From Homalodisca vitripennis (taxonomy: Eukaryota; Arthropoda; Insecta; Hemiptera; Cicadellidae): a stretch of DNA of 64,000 nt. The translations under genes were made by a program, and so were the position numbers. Numbering within the stretch: position 1 is the stretch's first letter; every line of letters begins with the position of its first letter. The stretch is from the NCBI RefSeq assembly GCF_021130785.1, contig NC_060215.1, positions 115,716,501 to 115,780,500 on the forward strand, written 5' to 3'. The notes under the pieces were generated by a model. It saw only the letters and a list, made by a program, of their open reading frames with translations. It made no database searches and was not told the origin of the DNA. Shown piece by piece: positions 1 to 10,440 of this stretch.

Positions 1-1250
1 GCACGTCGGGCTCTGTCCGGGTGATGGATGGGGCGGGTCCCCGAACAACGACCATTTTGGGAGTCGCCCGCGTGGGTGCTCTCGGCGGAAGTCGTCTTTG
101 TATTTTAATTCTAATCAATTTGCATGTCGCCGGGAATTTGTAGCAGGATGTATCCGACCGCTTTGTTTGCTCAGTGGATTTTAGTTGCGGTCACCCACTA
201 TTAGAGTTATGATATCTAGTTAGTGTAATATCTTAAAAGAAAGGTGCTAAGCCAATTTATAATTGCTGTAATCTTATCGTCTTGAGTGAGTCATCATATG
301 TCTCCTCAACTAAGCTGTCTGAGGGATTTCCTCCCTCCGACAGTCTTGAAGTGATCGGATTCTGTACAGGTACGCCTTAAACTTCATCTGCCTGATGGTT
401 GAGCTCAGTGATAGTTGATGATTTGGAGATAATCTCCAGGTACTAAGAGGCTACAGAGATTTAACAAAGGGCAATTTTATACAGTATAGGTCTCACGTGG
501 TTGATCCGACGGAGGATCAGGTAGGATAGTGAGGGGCGGGGATGATAAAGATGAGTGCGAAAACATGTTTCAAGATGAAACACAATATGTGACACAGGCA
601 CATGGTGAAAACTACAAAGTACAAGGTATTTTTCATTTGTCTGTATATTGGGTTTAATATTTCTAGGATACCTACTTTCGAGGTAAAAAAGTATTTAACA
701 AGTGAACAATGTTGTCCAAATTTATTTTAAAGTGGTATGCTTCATAGGTGCATATACAAATTAAGTGATATCTATACAAAATAAGGGTAGATAGTCTATT
801 ACTCTATACTTTAAATCTCTTCAAAGTTGATATAGACGAGATTCGTAATAAACATCAAATAACGTGGACGTTGTCGCTACGTCTACAGTTTTATGATCCC
901 CAGTGTATTTATGGATCCATTAACAAGTGAGAATCTCGTATGTGTATTTAACATTTCAGATTATGTGAAAACAATAAACATGTACAATAAACTGTACCAG
1001 AACACCCACATTGTAACATTTTTAGTGTCCCTTAACCTTGTCGCAAATAATCCTAAATTCACTGTATGATATGAACCAAATCTGAAAGATCTAAATGTTT
1101 AACGTAGATACAGAAAGGTTGACGCTAAGAATAACGAAATAATGGCCCGGAGTGGAATATCAAATCCAAACACTCTAACACAATACACAGGATACAAATA
1201 CGGTTAATTAAACTAGCTGCGTCTGGAAATTAATCCAATTATTTGGTAAC
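1..1250. other. Intergenic/intronic sequence, no gene seen
   Basis: The first 180 bases are GC-richer (runs such as GGATGGGGCGGGTCC) and then composition falls to AT-rich. All six frames are cut by stops and I see no coding exon, repeat array or RNA gene. The GC-rich start may be the edge of a regulatory island that continues left of the window; this is inference from composition only. Confidence 0.5.
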
Positions 1251-1500
1251 CCGGGAAACAACAATTCAGTTTCCAAGCCTGTCTCTCCGGGGGGCACCAG
1301 CTGATATAAAAGGTGAAATGGGATTGGACATGCGTCAATTATTGTTTATGTCCTCCAATCAGTTAATTGGCCACCCAGTAATTGGATACCAATTATCCGA
1401 GTAGGGCTCACTGTAGTGGACGCCATCACTGCAGTACATACATACAGTACTGCCTACACCGTCACTATGCAGAGAATCCGCCTTTAACCGGCCAATTTAA
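1251..1500 (+). promoter_or_regulatory. Candidate TATA/Inr core promoter or conserved regulatory block
   Basis: TATAAAA at 1305-1311 is followed by an initiator-like TCAATT whose A is at 1337, 32 bases after the first T of the TATA word; that is the usual metazoan TATA-to-start spacing. Around it lie several homeodomain-type ATTA/TAAT cores (CCAATTA, CAGTAATTGG, CCAATTATCC). No long ORF follows, so a transcript from here would be noncoding or would need to splice. It could equally be a homeodomain-bound enhancer with a chance TATA. Confidence is low. Confidence 0.2.
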
Positions 1501-4196
1501 TTATGGTTAGTTTATAGTAACAGTAGTTATGCTAATTAAATTCTTTGTCCTTGGTATACATTTTACAATAACGTAAAACAAAACAAATTAGTTATTTATC
1601 GTTTATTGCACTGACAAACAAAGAAAGTCAACATTTTGTTCATTGAGTTTTTCTTTGTAATTCAATGTTATTATACCATGAATATTTACGAATTACATCG
1701 TTTTATGGATCAGCCTATAAAAGAACAACTCCGTGAGTTATTTCTTCATCATAGAAGGATTACTATAAGTATGAAATATGTTTTAAGGATAGTTATTTGG
1801 ATCATTAGCATCACACCTTCATTCACTATGAAGAAGTAAGAGATTCAGAGCTATCTGAAATTTACAGTTTACTTTTGAATATTATGGAAAGGATTTTAAA
1901 ATGAGTCCTTAGTTAATACTTTAACAGTTTCTCTGCTAAATCCGGAAAATTCTTCCATTACCTCTGGTTCTAGGTATACTCAACTTCCACCTTGACATAT
2001 CGTGTAACCAATTTGTTTCGTATTTTAATTTCAGAAGACTTATTACAATAGGTTACTTTTGGAACATCCATGTTATAGTGATGATCAAACTTCCTTGTGG
2101 CTGAAATAACAATGAAGGATAGATCTGGGACATCTTAATTAATTTGAAATTCCCACTCATCGGCCATGTGTCCGTAGTTCACTAACTCGCAGTCGACACC
2201 AACTCTCGGCATCACTACCATCCTCCAATCCTCTGTCACCATCCTGCCGCTTGCTTCATCTCCAGTCACAACAACATCGTCCTCCATAAATCGCGGACCT
2301 GTCTCCCGTTATTTTTAGTTCCTGCGGCCCGTGAGAGTTCGTCCATGTGCTGGTGAGAGACGGGTATAATTTATAGCACCTCATATGCCCTCGATTCGTC
2401 GCCGTGCAATAGTTTCCACTGTTTCTAATTATCTCTGGTTTACTTCTAATTCTAACGTATATATAGAATCTCAGTAGTCCGTTATGTGGCTTACAGCATC
2501 GTAATCGTCAATTTAGATTATGTGAAAGAAAAATAAAATCCATCTAGGAACTTATTAGAATTAATTGACAACGTTCAATGAGAAATAATTTTTTTAGATT
2601 GTAGTGTGAAACATATCTTCGCAAGCCTGTCCGTTCTGCTTTATTACTCGTCATGAATGTAATGAGATCTGAAGTAATAATATGAATACTAGAGTTATCG
2701 CAAAATAGTAATATTCTATACTCATACGAAGTTTAAACAATGTATCTTTGGCCCAAGTACATAAACAACAGTTTATTTGTCACAACTGAGACTGTCAATG
2801 ATATGTCACTTACTATAGCTTAGTAGTCTAGAGTACTAGAGTTTAGAATAGAGTACTCGATACTATAGTAACAGAGTAGGATATTAGGTAGAGTAGGTTA
2901 AGTAGGCTGTATTGGCTGCTATCTTGATTTTATGCCCATAAGAACAATTCTTTAATTTGCACTTTCCCAACATGTATTAATCGTATAATTAGAGATGTCT
3001 CATGGAAAGATATAATTCATTTGTACCAAATGATTCAAAGTATTTAGATATTTTTAATAATTGATAACAAATTACAAATCGCACAAAAACAAAAAAGATT
3101 GTGAATACGTTTTAATGACATCATGTGACAAATGTATCAGTACAGCGCTTGATTCTTAAGAAAACATTAAATAAATTTGACATACAAGTCATTAAGGTTT
3201 ATTATCAATCTAAATATTGGTTACCTATAAACGACCAAGTAATATCAATGGTTTTTGTGATCTTCAAACACTAAAGACAGGTCAAAGAATGATCCAGAAA
3301 ATCATGATCAAAATTAAATAAATTTCAAATGTCACATGAATATAGGCCTAACTTGTTGTGTTAGTTGTTTGCAACTAACTGAGAAAACAAGTATTTTTCA
3401 TAAATGTATGTCACACTGACATGTAAATCTACGATCATATAAAACATAACCAAACAATTTTGGTCGTTTTAGACCAGACTGTTCAGAACCCATTACTAAG
3501 AAGAATATATTTATATAACTGTCGAATTTATAAAGTCGTCTAACCCACCCTAGTATGCGTATTTGGTATTCATTTGTCTCATTCGTGTTTATAAGACAAA
3601 TGCGTCTCGTTTGACAATGTTATGGCTTTATTTTAGTTATAATTTATGTTTATGAAAACAACAATATTTATTTAAGGATGCTGTGAGTTCAGGGTATTTT
3701 TTATTTAATATTACGTCTACTAAAAATATAACGGCTCTACATTTACAATTTCAAACGACTTTAAGCGTAAAACTTCAATAAATCAGGAATACAAGAGATA
3801 GGAAATGTGAATAAGTTAAGCTCTTTGATGAATACATTTTTATATTAACAGTGGTAATATTTTTCCAATATAACATTCGGTATGTTTTGTATAAATTTAT
3901 TTGTCTGAATGTATTTTTGATGCTAACTTAGAATTTATACATTCTGTATTTATTACTCTTTAATTACGCTTTATGGTTTTCCAAAACTCCGGGACTACTT
4001 GTTTTATAAAGTAGTAGTACTGGTGGGCCATGTATGTTTATATTCACCTATACAACTTAAGACGTTCAATTCATCGTAAAGTTGATGTTGAAAATGATGA
4101 AATGTCACTGGAATCAGAAACACTTTCTAATTGCCATTGTTTATGAATCGCATTGGTCGTATTGACTTGTGTTCTATAACAATAATTTTAAACAGG
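1501..4196. other. AT-rich noncoding stretch
   Basis: Only short chance ORFs occur (for example 67 codons from 1636 that starts without ATG). A low-complexity patch rich in AGAGTA/TACTATA words lies near 2820-2910. At 2200-2330 there is a CA/TC-rich, GC-richer piece (ATCACTACCATCCTCC and similar) that has no coding frame. Nothing else is identifiable. Confidence 0.5.
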
Positions 4197-4750
4197 CATA
4201 TCGATTCCAACCCATTCATATCGAGTCAATTGTCGATCCAAGGTGTATATGCGTCAAATATATATTTCAATTATAATAAATTTCGATACTGCTCTTATTT
4301 CTTACTCATATCGATTCCAACCCATTCATATCGAGTCAATTGTCGATCCAAGGCGTATATGCGTCAAATATATATTTTAATTAATAATAAATTTCGATAC
4401 TGCTCTTATTTCTTACTCATATCGATTCCAACCCATTCATATCGAGTCAATTGTCGATCCAAGGCGTATATGCGTCAAATATATATTTTAATTAATAATA
4501 AATTTCAATACTGCCCTTATTTCTTACTCATATCGATTCCAACCCATTCATATCGAGTCAATTGTCGATCCAAGGCGTATATGCGTCAAATATATATTTT
4601 AATTAATAATAAATTTCAATATTGCCCTTATTTCTTACTCATATCGATTCCAACCCATTCATATCGAGTCAATTGTCGATCCAAGGCGTATATGCGTTAA
4701 ATATATATTTTAATTAATAATAAATTTCAATACTGCTCTTATTTCTTACT
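4197..4750. repeat. Minisatellite, 5 copies of a 110/111-bp unit
   Basis: Copies begin at CATATCGATTCCAACCC at 4197, 4307, 4418, 4529 and 4640, giving periods of 110, 111, 111 and 111. The first copy is the most different: it lacks one base and has GGTGTATATG where the others have GGCGTATATG. Inner copies differ by only a few substitutions (TTTCGATACTGCTC versus TTTCAATACTGCCC). The array stops at 4750, where CTCTGATAAATG replaces CTCATATCG. Because 111 is divisible by three, one frame stays open across the array with a 37-residue period; I regard this as a by-product of the period and not a gene. Confidence 0.95.
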
Positions 4751-6640
4751 CTGATAAATGAAAAATGTGAACGGTTAAACTTTAAGTTTGGTTTATATTT
4801 TAGAGGCGACAAACCACCGAAACCGGGTGCAGCGATAGTACAAGGATCTCATAAAGATAATCTCTGAACTTTGGGGACTTCCTCATGACTTTTTACAGGC
4901 TTCATAGGGTGAGCCAGAGAGTGCAGAGACTGTGATTCGTCCTACTGAGCAAGGTTAAGCACAGAGACACATGCCGGTGTCTTGCAGGCCAGTTGAATTA
5001 TGAGCTTCATGACCTTGTACAATGAAATGCGAAGCTCTTGGTGATGTAGATGTAGAAATGAGTATAATCACCTTGAGGAAGGCTTTGTACAACTTTGTGA
5101 CCAGTCGAGGGTTCCATGTGATTCTTTATTTGGTTCGGAAAATTACTAATTAATAACGAATCTCAAACGAAAGTGGCATACAGATGTGATACAGAAGCAT
5201 GTAATTTGTGCTAATTTCTGTTCACCCCTTGCTCTGATTACCCCCCTCAACCGACAACCATTTAGTCATTTATGTATATATACGGATATCTTTTTAATAA
5301 TAAAAATCCACATATCATACAAATAGCTATCGTTTGATGACAGGTGGACTATAGGGCTTGGCTGGACCTACAGTCCCCAGGATTACATTGTTAGCACATC
5401 CACCCAATCGCCAATTTACGACATTGTTTAAAAAAAAAAAACTGTCACGAAGCCCCCCAGAAAGGGACGGAGAAAATTGCTAGGAGTATAAATATTTGGC
5501 CGGGTGTCGATAATGACACGCTAGCAGTCGGAATGTAGGGGGAATGCAGAGATAGGAATCTCAGATAACTATTGGAGTTACTGTACAAGTAGGAACATGC
5601 GATCCTACCGTAACCACAGACCCATGCTGTACTATATAACACGAGATTGTGTTTGTACTTAAGTACACCAATAACAAATATTTTAGACTACTGGACACTA
5701 TTTGTGATTTTAAAAACAAACCCAATATTTATAACATATAAACTTTGTTTGCATTATGTACTAAAAATAGTGTTTGCATTGAGTTAAGAAGTAAAAATAC
5801 GGCACAAAATTAAAAGCGTTTAGTGTTTGTTTCATATTGTAAGTTTTTACTACTGATCTCTGTAACATTCAATATACATCTCAACCTTTTATTAGTGTGA
5901 AACCGTTAAGGAATATTTGCTTTTTTCTTACTATTTGAAAGCTGAAAATGTGTTACTAAAATAAGGGTTACTCAAATTGGCACTTTTTATCCTAAAAGAA
6001 TATTGCCAGTGGAATTTGAAACAGTAGAAATAGAAAATAATTCCTTTCTTTATTTTATGTGAGAAGATTTTAAAGACATATTTTAAAAATGGAATCGTAT
6101 ATTTAGACTGCTTAGTATAACAAATACGGACTAGTCAACCTAGTTTTGTCATTTTGCATCAGATTTGCATGCGTATTCCCGAAGGTAATTTTTTTATAAG
6201 AACCGAAGGTATATACTTTATTATGTAGGCCTAATATGATCGCACAGTATGGATAATTCACTTTCCACGATAGTTAAACTAAAATACAATTTAAATTTAA
6301 TGTTTTAACATTGTAGTAAATATTTGTAAACTACTTTTTGTCAGATACTTTTATTATTTGTTACTCAATAAAATTGATCTTTTAGGGAGAGTAAAATAAT
6401 TATCCCTTCCGTCTGTCTCTCTTAAGTCCTTTAGACCAAGTTTGCATTTCATCACTAGAAAAAATATTTTACTTAAAAATAAATATCAAAAATTAAATGT
6501 TTAAAATAAATTGTAGTTTTTGAAATTGTGCGTTCAATGAACCAGCATGCTAAAAGCATATTTTAAGTGGTTATCCTGGGTATTATCAATAATTTATAGT
6601 TATGAAAATTATTATCGGAGCAATGAAACCCACAATTTAA
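4751..6640. other. AT-rich noncoding stretch
   Basis: The piece at 4800-5110 is GC-richer and looks like non-unique sequence (AGGTTAAGCACAGAGACACA, CTTGCAGGCCAGTTG), possibly an old unclassified repeat, but I find no ends or coding frame. The rest is AT-rich with an A-tract at 5430-5440. A TAGGCCTA palindrome is at 6226-6233. Confidence 0.45.
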
Positions 6641-6860
6641 ATAAGTTCGCCGCCACAAGTGAAGGTGTAAAGGACACATTAGGCGCACATTTAGTGGGGT
6701 AGAGAGGCAGCGGGCCGAGCCAGTAGATTGAAAGGGGTGTAGATAGGTGCGTGCGAGGGGTCTATAAATTTGAACGGCTCTGTGGTGACGCTGGTGGTGC
6801 GGCCCGCGGCTGGGCCTAGCGGCGCATCACGGCGCCTACTACACTGTTGTTGATACCATC
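6641..6860. promoter_or_regulatory. GC-rich island, possible regulatory element
   Basis: A sharply bounded GC-rich block in AT-rich surroundings, with CpGs in GCGGCCCGCGGCTGGGC and GGCGCATCACGGCGCC. It holds TATAAAT at 6763-6769, but no initiator word lies about 30 bases downstream, so a promoter call is weak. No coding frame. An enhancer is the other reading. Confidence 0.25.
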
Positions 6861-8270
6861 TAACATGTGTCGCTTGTAATTATGAACTGCTATGATAGCA
6901 AAGCAACAGTGTCTCTTTCCTCGTCATTTATACACGTCATTGCTTCATGCGGATATAAACATGTTTGTTCAGTTGTGCCGTTATAGTATCACGATTGCCG
7001 TGGGAATTTTTATTTTTTCTGATGCTATAGAACTTTTATACAACTTAAATTGTGATAACTAACTATTATTAATTTAAAATCTTACATCAATATTACGTTC
7101 TTGTTTTATATTTAATGCTACTTTTAAAACATTTCTTTATAATTCTATTATTTTAATTTTGTTTATTTGAATTGCTTTCTTATTTCATATTTATTATGTT
7201 GTACATGATTTACATTACATCACTGTGGAAATACAGTTTTTAAAATGTTATTTCTTGTTATTTAATTTATTATTAGCCTACTGTTAATTTTTTCCCATTC
7301 TATTGAGTGACTTGCAACATTTCTTCCAAATTTCAAAACATAAATTAATACATGAAATCTAAACTTATTTATATAATTATCTGTTTCTTCATATGTCTTT
7401 GTTTCCTTCTTTATAAAATATATGTGGTCAGTTCTGTATTTGTTATTTTAGTCAAGTGTTGAAATGTAAAATACTTTTAAATCATCTTACTTTATATTTT
7501 ACTTATATATTAATTTATATTTAAAATGTATAAAGTAAAATTAAACCACCCCATTTAATTACTATGTACTTTGTTTACTAAAAACAGTGGAAATCTAGTA
7601 AGTTTAATTTTATGTTTAAACACTATACTGTATACTGACATAAAACTGTAGATCCTCAGTTATTACAGGAATCCGGTTTTTCTTCTTTTTAGTAACTAAA
7701 ATAAAGTTTCTCATCAAGAGATCTCTCATATACATGTATGTATATATTAAAGAGGAGGTTTTTCCTTGTATTATATTTAGTATCAACAAAAATTTGTTTC
7801 AATTCAAATGTTATGTTTATATAGAATATTTATCAAAATAAGCAATTCACGTTCCGTCTAAAACCAATATTTTACGCTAATTAGAATTGTAGATATTTGT
7901 CTTATGTTATTGGAGTTAGATCATACTTACTCTTATCCTGCCGTATATTGAAAGCATTTACATTTTAAAGCGTAGAAGAAACATTGTTGCTTTTTGCCAA
8001 CCTTATCGTGAATACTTGACGAATACGTGTATGCAGCCTATAGACATAGGAGGTCAAAATTGAATAAGTTGATGGAGTGCTGTCTGAACAGATGATCAGT
8101 TTAACAACTACTTAACTTCAGGTAGGCTACAATTATAACACAGATTATCATTAAATAAATACCACTTTATTTGAAAAAGTAACGCTGGTGGAAGAAAACA
8201 GTTGCAAATAACGTAAAGTTCTGAACCAAGAGAAATGTCACAAATACGGAAAGAGTTTTCACTTGGGGAG
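6861..8270. other. Very AT-rich stretch, nothing identified
   Basis: Dense T- and A-rich sequence with stops in every frame; no repeats beyond simple A/T runs and no gene signals. Confidence 0.5.
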
Positions 8271-8525
8271 CTCACGTCGGTTTGGAAAGTGGAAAGAGGA
8301 GGGGGGTGGGTGAGGGGTACTTTTGGGAATTGACCTCCCCCTTAGATCTGAGTGCAAAGCTGCATAGGGTGGCCTTTAGGGATGCTCTTTGTGTTTTGTT
8401 GTTATATCTGTCTCTCTCTCCCACAGTGACCCCCCTCGCCATCGACCACCCCTTGCTTGGCCGACAATCTCTTCGAAGTCTCTTACCGACTCTATCCCCC
8501 ATCTCACCAAATCAATTTTAATTTA
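8271..8525. other. GC-richer block with overlapping chance ORFs
   Basis: Open frames of 76 and 79 codons overlap on the two strands here, which is typical of a compositional effect. The plus frame ends in low-complexity L/S/P residues coded by a CT-rich tract. No domain is recognisable. It may be a conserved regulatory block. Confidence 0.3.
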
Positions 8526-9109
8526 GATCCTACTTCCCTGTTTAGACGAATGCAAGGTATACCATAATATTACACTTTACTTGATTTATCCACTTGATAA
8601 ACAATTTTTCTACAGTCGGTTTAAGGTGTAGTTTCTCCCTAGCGAACGTTATGTTAGACTTTTTTTATTTCTGTGAAAACAAATCTCTAACTTTAGCACA
8701 AATATGGAGTTTTTAGAATTGTTTGGCCCACTATATTGTTGATAATCTGCATAAGTGTTACTTTACAAACAAGTGATACTCTAACTACCAGCACAAAAGT
8801 GTAATCTACAAAGTAATTATAATAATAAGGGAGACTATGAATGATAGAAAGGATATAGTGATTACTGTAATTATTATGTAATTGGAAAATCCCCGCATTT
8901 CTGGTAGTCATCAAAGTCCACCTTCTCAATTTTACATGATTGCCTCAGAATAATTTTGTTGTGATTTCCCTGAACTGCTGACTTTTATAGATCAAACTCA
9001 CCAAGAACTCCGCACTTATAAATATACACTGGAGAAGATCCCGTTGTAAACGAGCGTAAAAAACAAGAAGACAAAGTCGCTATGAGGTGACATTTTAATT
9101 TGCGATAGA
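8526..9109. other. AT-rich spacer left of the Harbinger-like element
   Basis: Noncoding; frames are short and unrecognisable. It ends at the left inverted terminus of the element starting at 9110. Confidence 0.45.
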
Positions 9110-9136
9110 CTTAGGGTACGTCCAAGATGCACGCTG
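9110..9136 (+). repeat. Left terminal inverted repeat of Harbinger-like element
   Basis: 27 bases matching 9796-9822 in reverse complement without mismatch. Core begins CTTAGGGTACGTCC. Confidence 0.93.
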
Positions 9137-9363
9137 GTTTTCTGAGTCAGGCGATCGGCGCCGGTCAGCGCCGAGTCGGTGTGCGTAAAATTCCTCGTTG
9201 TTAAGCAGGAGTGGCCACACTGCACCTGCGCGCTGACTTTATGCGCACTGGCAGTCTGACTCCGATTTTTACCGGAATGATTTGTTCATTCTGGTTTCAG
9301 ACGACCTGCTAGTCGGAAAGTGATTTTCGTGTGTGTATTGAGTGTTGTTTGTTTTTTTTTACG

Positions 9364-9477
9364 ATGGATATCGACGATTTAGTATCAAAAGTGAAACTTA
9401 ATCCTCCGATATGGGATAAGCGCCTCAAAGAACATTCCAATAGGAACTTCGTTGATGCCTGTTGGCGGCAGATTTAA
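9364..9477 (+). pseudogene. Truncated MADF-like (Myb/SANT-type) peptide from a Harbinger element
   Basis: ATG at 9364 opens 37 codons beginning MDIDDLVSKVKLNPPIWDKR and ending NFVDACWRQI before TAA at 9475-9477. The spaced pattern (hydrophobic start, P-x-W/I-W-D, then F-x-x-A/C-W-x-x-I) matches the first half of a MADF DNA-binding domain. Proteins of that type are the second gene of PIF/Harbinger transposons and help the transposase bind the ends. The second half, with the RWK-type motif, is not in frame; after the stop a shifted frame reads GRFKDIKVVLKRITNYNKRY, so a small indel or lost intron may have broken it. Not expected to be functional. Confidence 0.6.
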
Positions 9478-9795
9478 AGACATTAAGGTTGTTTTAAAGA
9501 GGATCACGAATTATAATAAACGGTACCAAGAACTGGCACATACTTTCTCACAATGTTCTAAAACGTGTTTTATAGGCCATGGTCGATATAGGTAGTTTCA
9601 TTTGCTGGTGCCCACATAAGGGTTGCTTCAATAAAGCTGCAGCCTGTTCACTTGTAAGTTCCATTGTACACTGATATCTTTTTGGTGGCAGCTCTTTCAG
9701 CGCTGACAACCTGCTTACATAATGGCCACATCAGCCTACCGCTCAGAGTCAGACAGTCGGCGCCGAGAAATCTGACTCTGTTTACCTGCTTTTAT

Positions 9796-9822
9796 CAGCG
9801 TGCATCTTGGACGTACCCTAAG
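9796..9822 (-). repeat. Right terminal inverted repeat of Harbinger-like element
   Basis: Exact reverse complement of 9110-9136, ending in GGACGTACCCTAAG. Confidence 0.93.
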
Positions 9823-10440
9823 TATTCCAACTTGAGACCGACTCCGCAGGGTGCAAAGAAATGAACGCAAGCGCCCCATCTGCCAGCTGAGTACAACGAC
9901 ACAAATCTCTCTGAGATAACGGTGCGAGCTGAGTATAGAAATATTCTCCGGTACCACATTCCAAGCAGCTTGGGATAAAGACGCAGCCACCGTGTCGAAG
10001 ACAGCATCGTTACGCCTGGTGCGACCACCATGAGATCCGTGCCAACATTGTACGCCGTGAGTGGCAATCTTCAGTACATGGCACCCAGCCCGGCATCGGA
10101 CACCAAAATGTAGACTTTTTCTTGTCGCGAGTATTCTTGTTGGTACGCAGTTCATTTGAATGTGAACGAACTGAATATAATGTCTCCCAGAGATACCAAG
10201 AAATGCAGAGCCCACCATGTATCGTGTCTTTTGAGCTCTCCCTCTTCGTCTACAACCGTCCATCGAACTGTGAAGTAGCCTACTTCGAGCCATATCTACA
10301 CCTGAATGCGCTTTGTATGTAGCTGTTCAACTCTCTTGTCGACCGGTAGGAACTGAACACTGCTTTAACGATCTGGGTGATCACTTCTACGACGTTTGCT
10401 ACCTGGTAGGCATCAACCAGGAATGATTAAATCCTGAAAG
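9823..10440. other. GC-richer unidentified segment right of the Harbinger-like element
   Basis: Composition is clearly richer in G+C than the flanks up to about 10,440. A 185-codon minus-strand frame (9736-10293, starting MARSRLLHSSMDGCRRRG) crosses the transposon boundary and shows no domain; overlapping frames on both strands point to compositional chance. It may be an old repeat of unknown class or a regulatory block. Confidence 0.35.

Larger units (their letters stand above)
9110..9822 (+). mobile_element. Short PIF/Harbinger-like DNA transposon remnant (MITE-sized)
   Basis: The ends are a perfect 27-bp inverted repeat: CTTAGGGTACGTCCAAGATG and seven more bases at 9110-9136, with its exact complement at 9796-9822. 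Inside both ends lie further inverted motifs, GAGTCAG then TCGGCGCCG on the left (9144-9163) and TCGGCGCCGA then CTGACTC on the right (9757-9778). If the element proper starts with GGGTACGTCC, it is flanked by TTA on the left (9111-9113) and TAA on the right (9819-9821). Harbinger elements duplicate a 3-bp TWA target, but these two triplets are not identical, so the target-site claim is tentative. It encloses a MADF-like coding piece at 9364. No transposase is present, so it would be non-autonomous. Family assignment rests on the MADF peptide and end structure. Confidence 0.8.

Noticed and set aside
4131..4700. 189-codon plus-strand ORF
   Set aside because: It lies almost wholly in the 110/111-bp tandem array; openness follows from a period divisible by three, and the 37-residue repeat resembles no protein I know.
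8272..8521. Overlapping 76- and 79-codon ORFs on opposite strands
   Set aside because: Mutually overlapping frames from a GC/CT-rich block; no start context, splice sites or domain.
9736..10293. 185-codon minus-strand ORF
   Set aside because: It crosses the right end of the Harbinger-like element, overlaps other frames on both strands and shows no domain.
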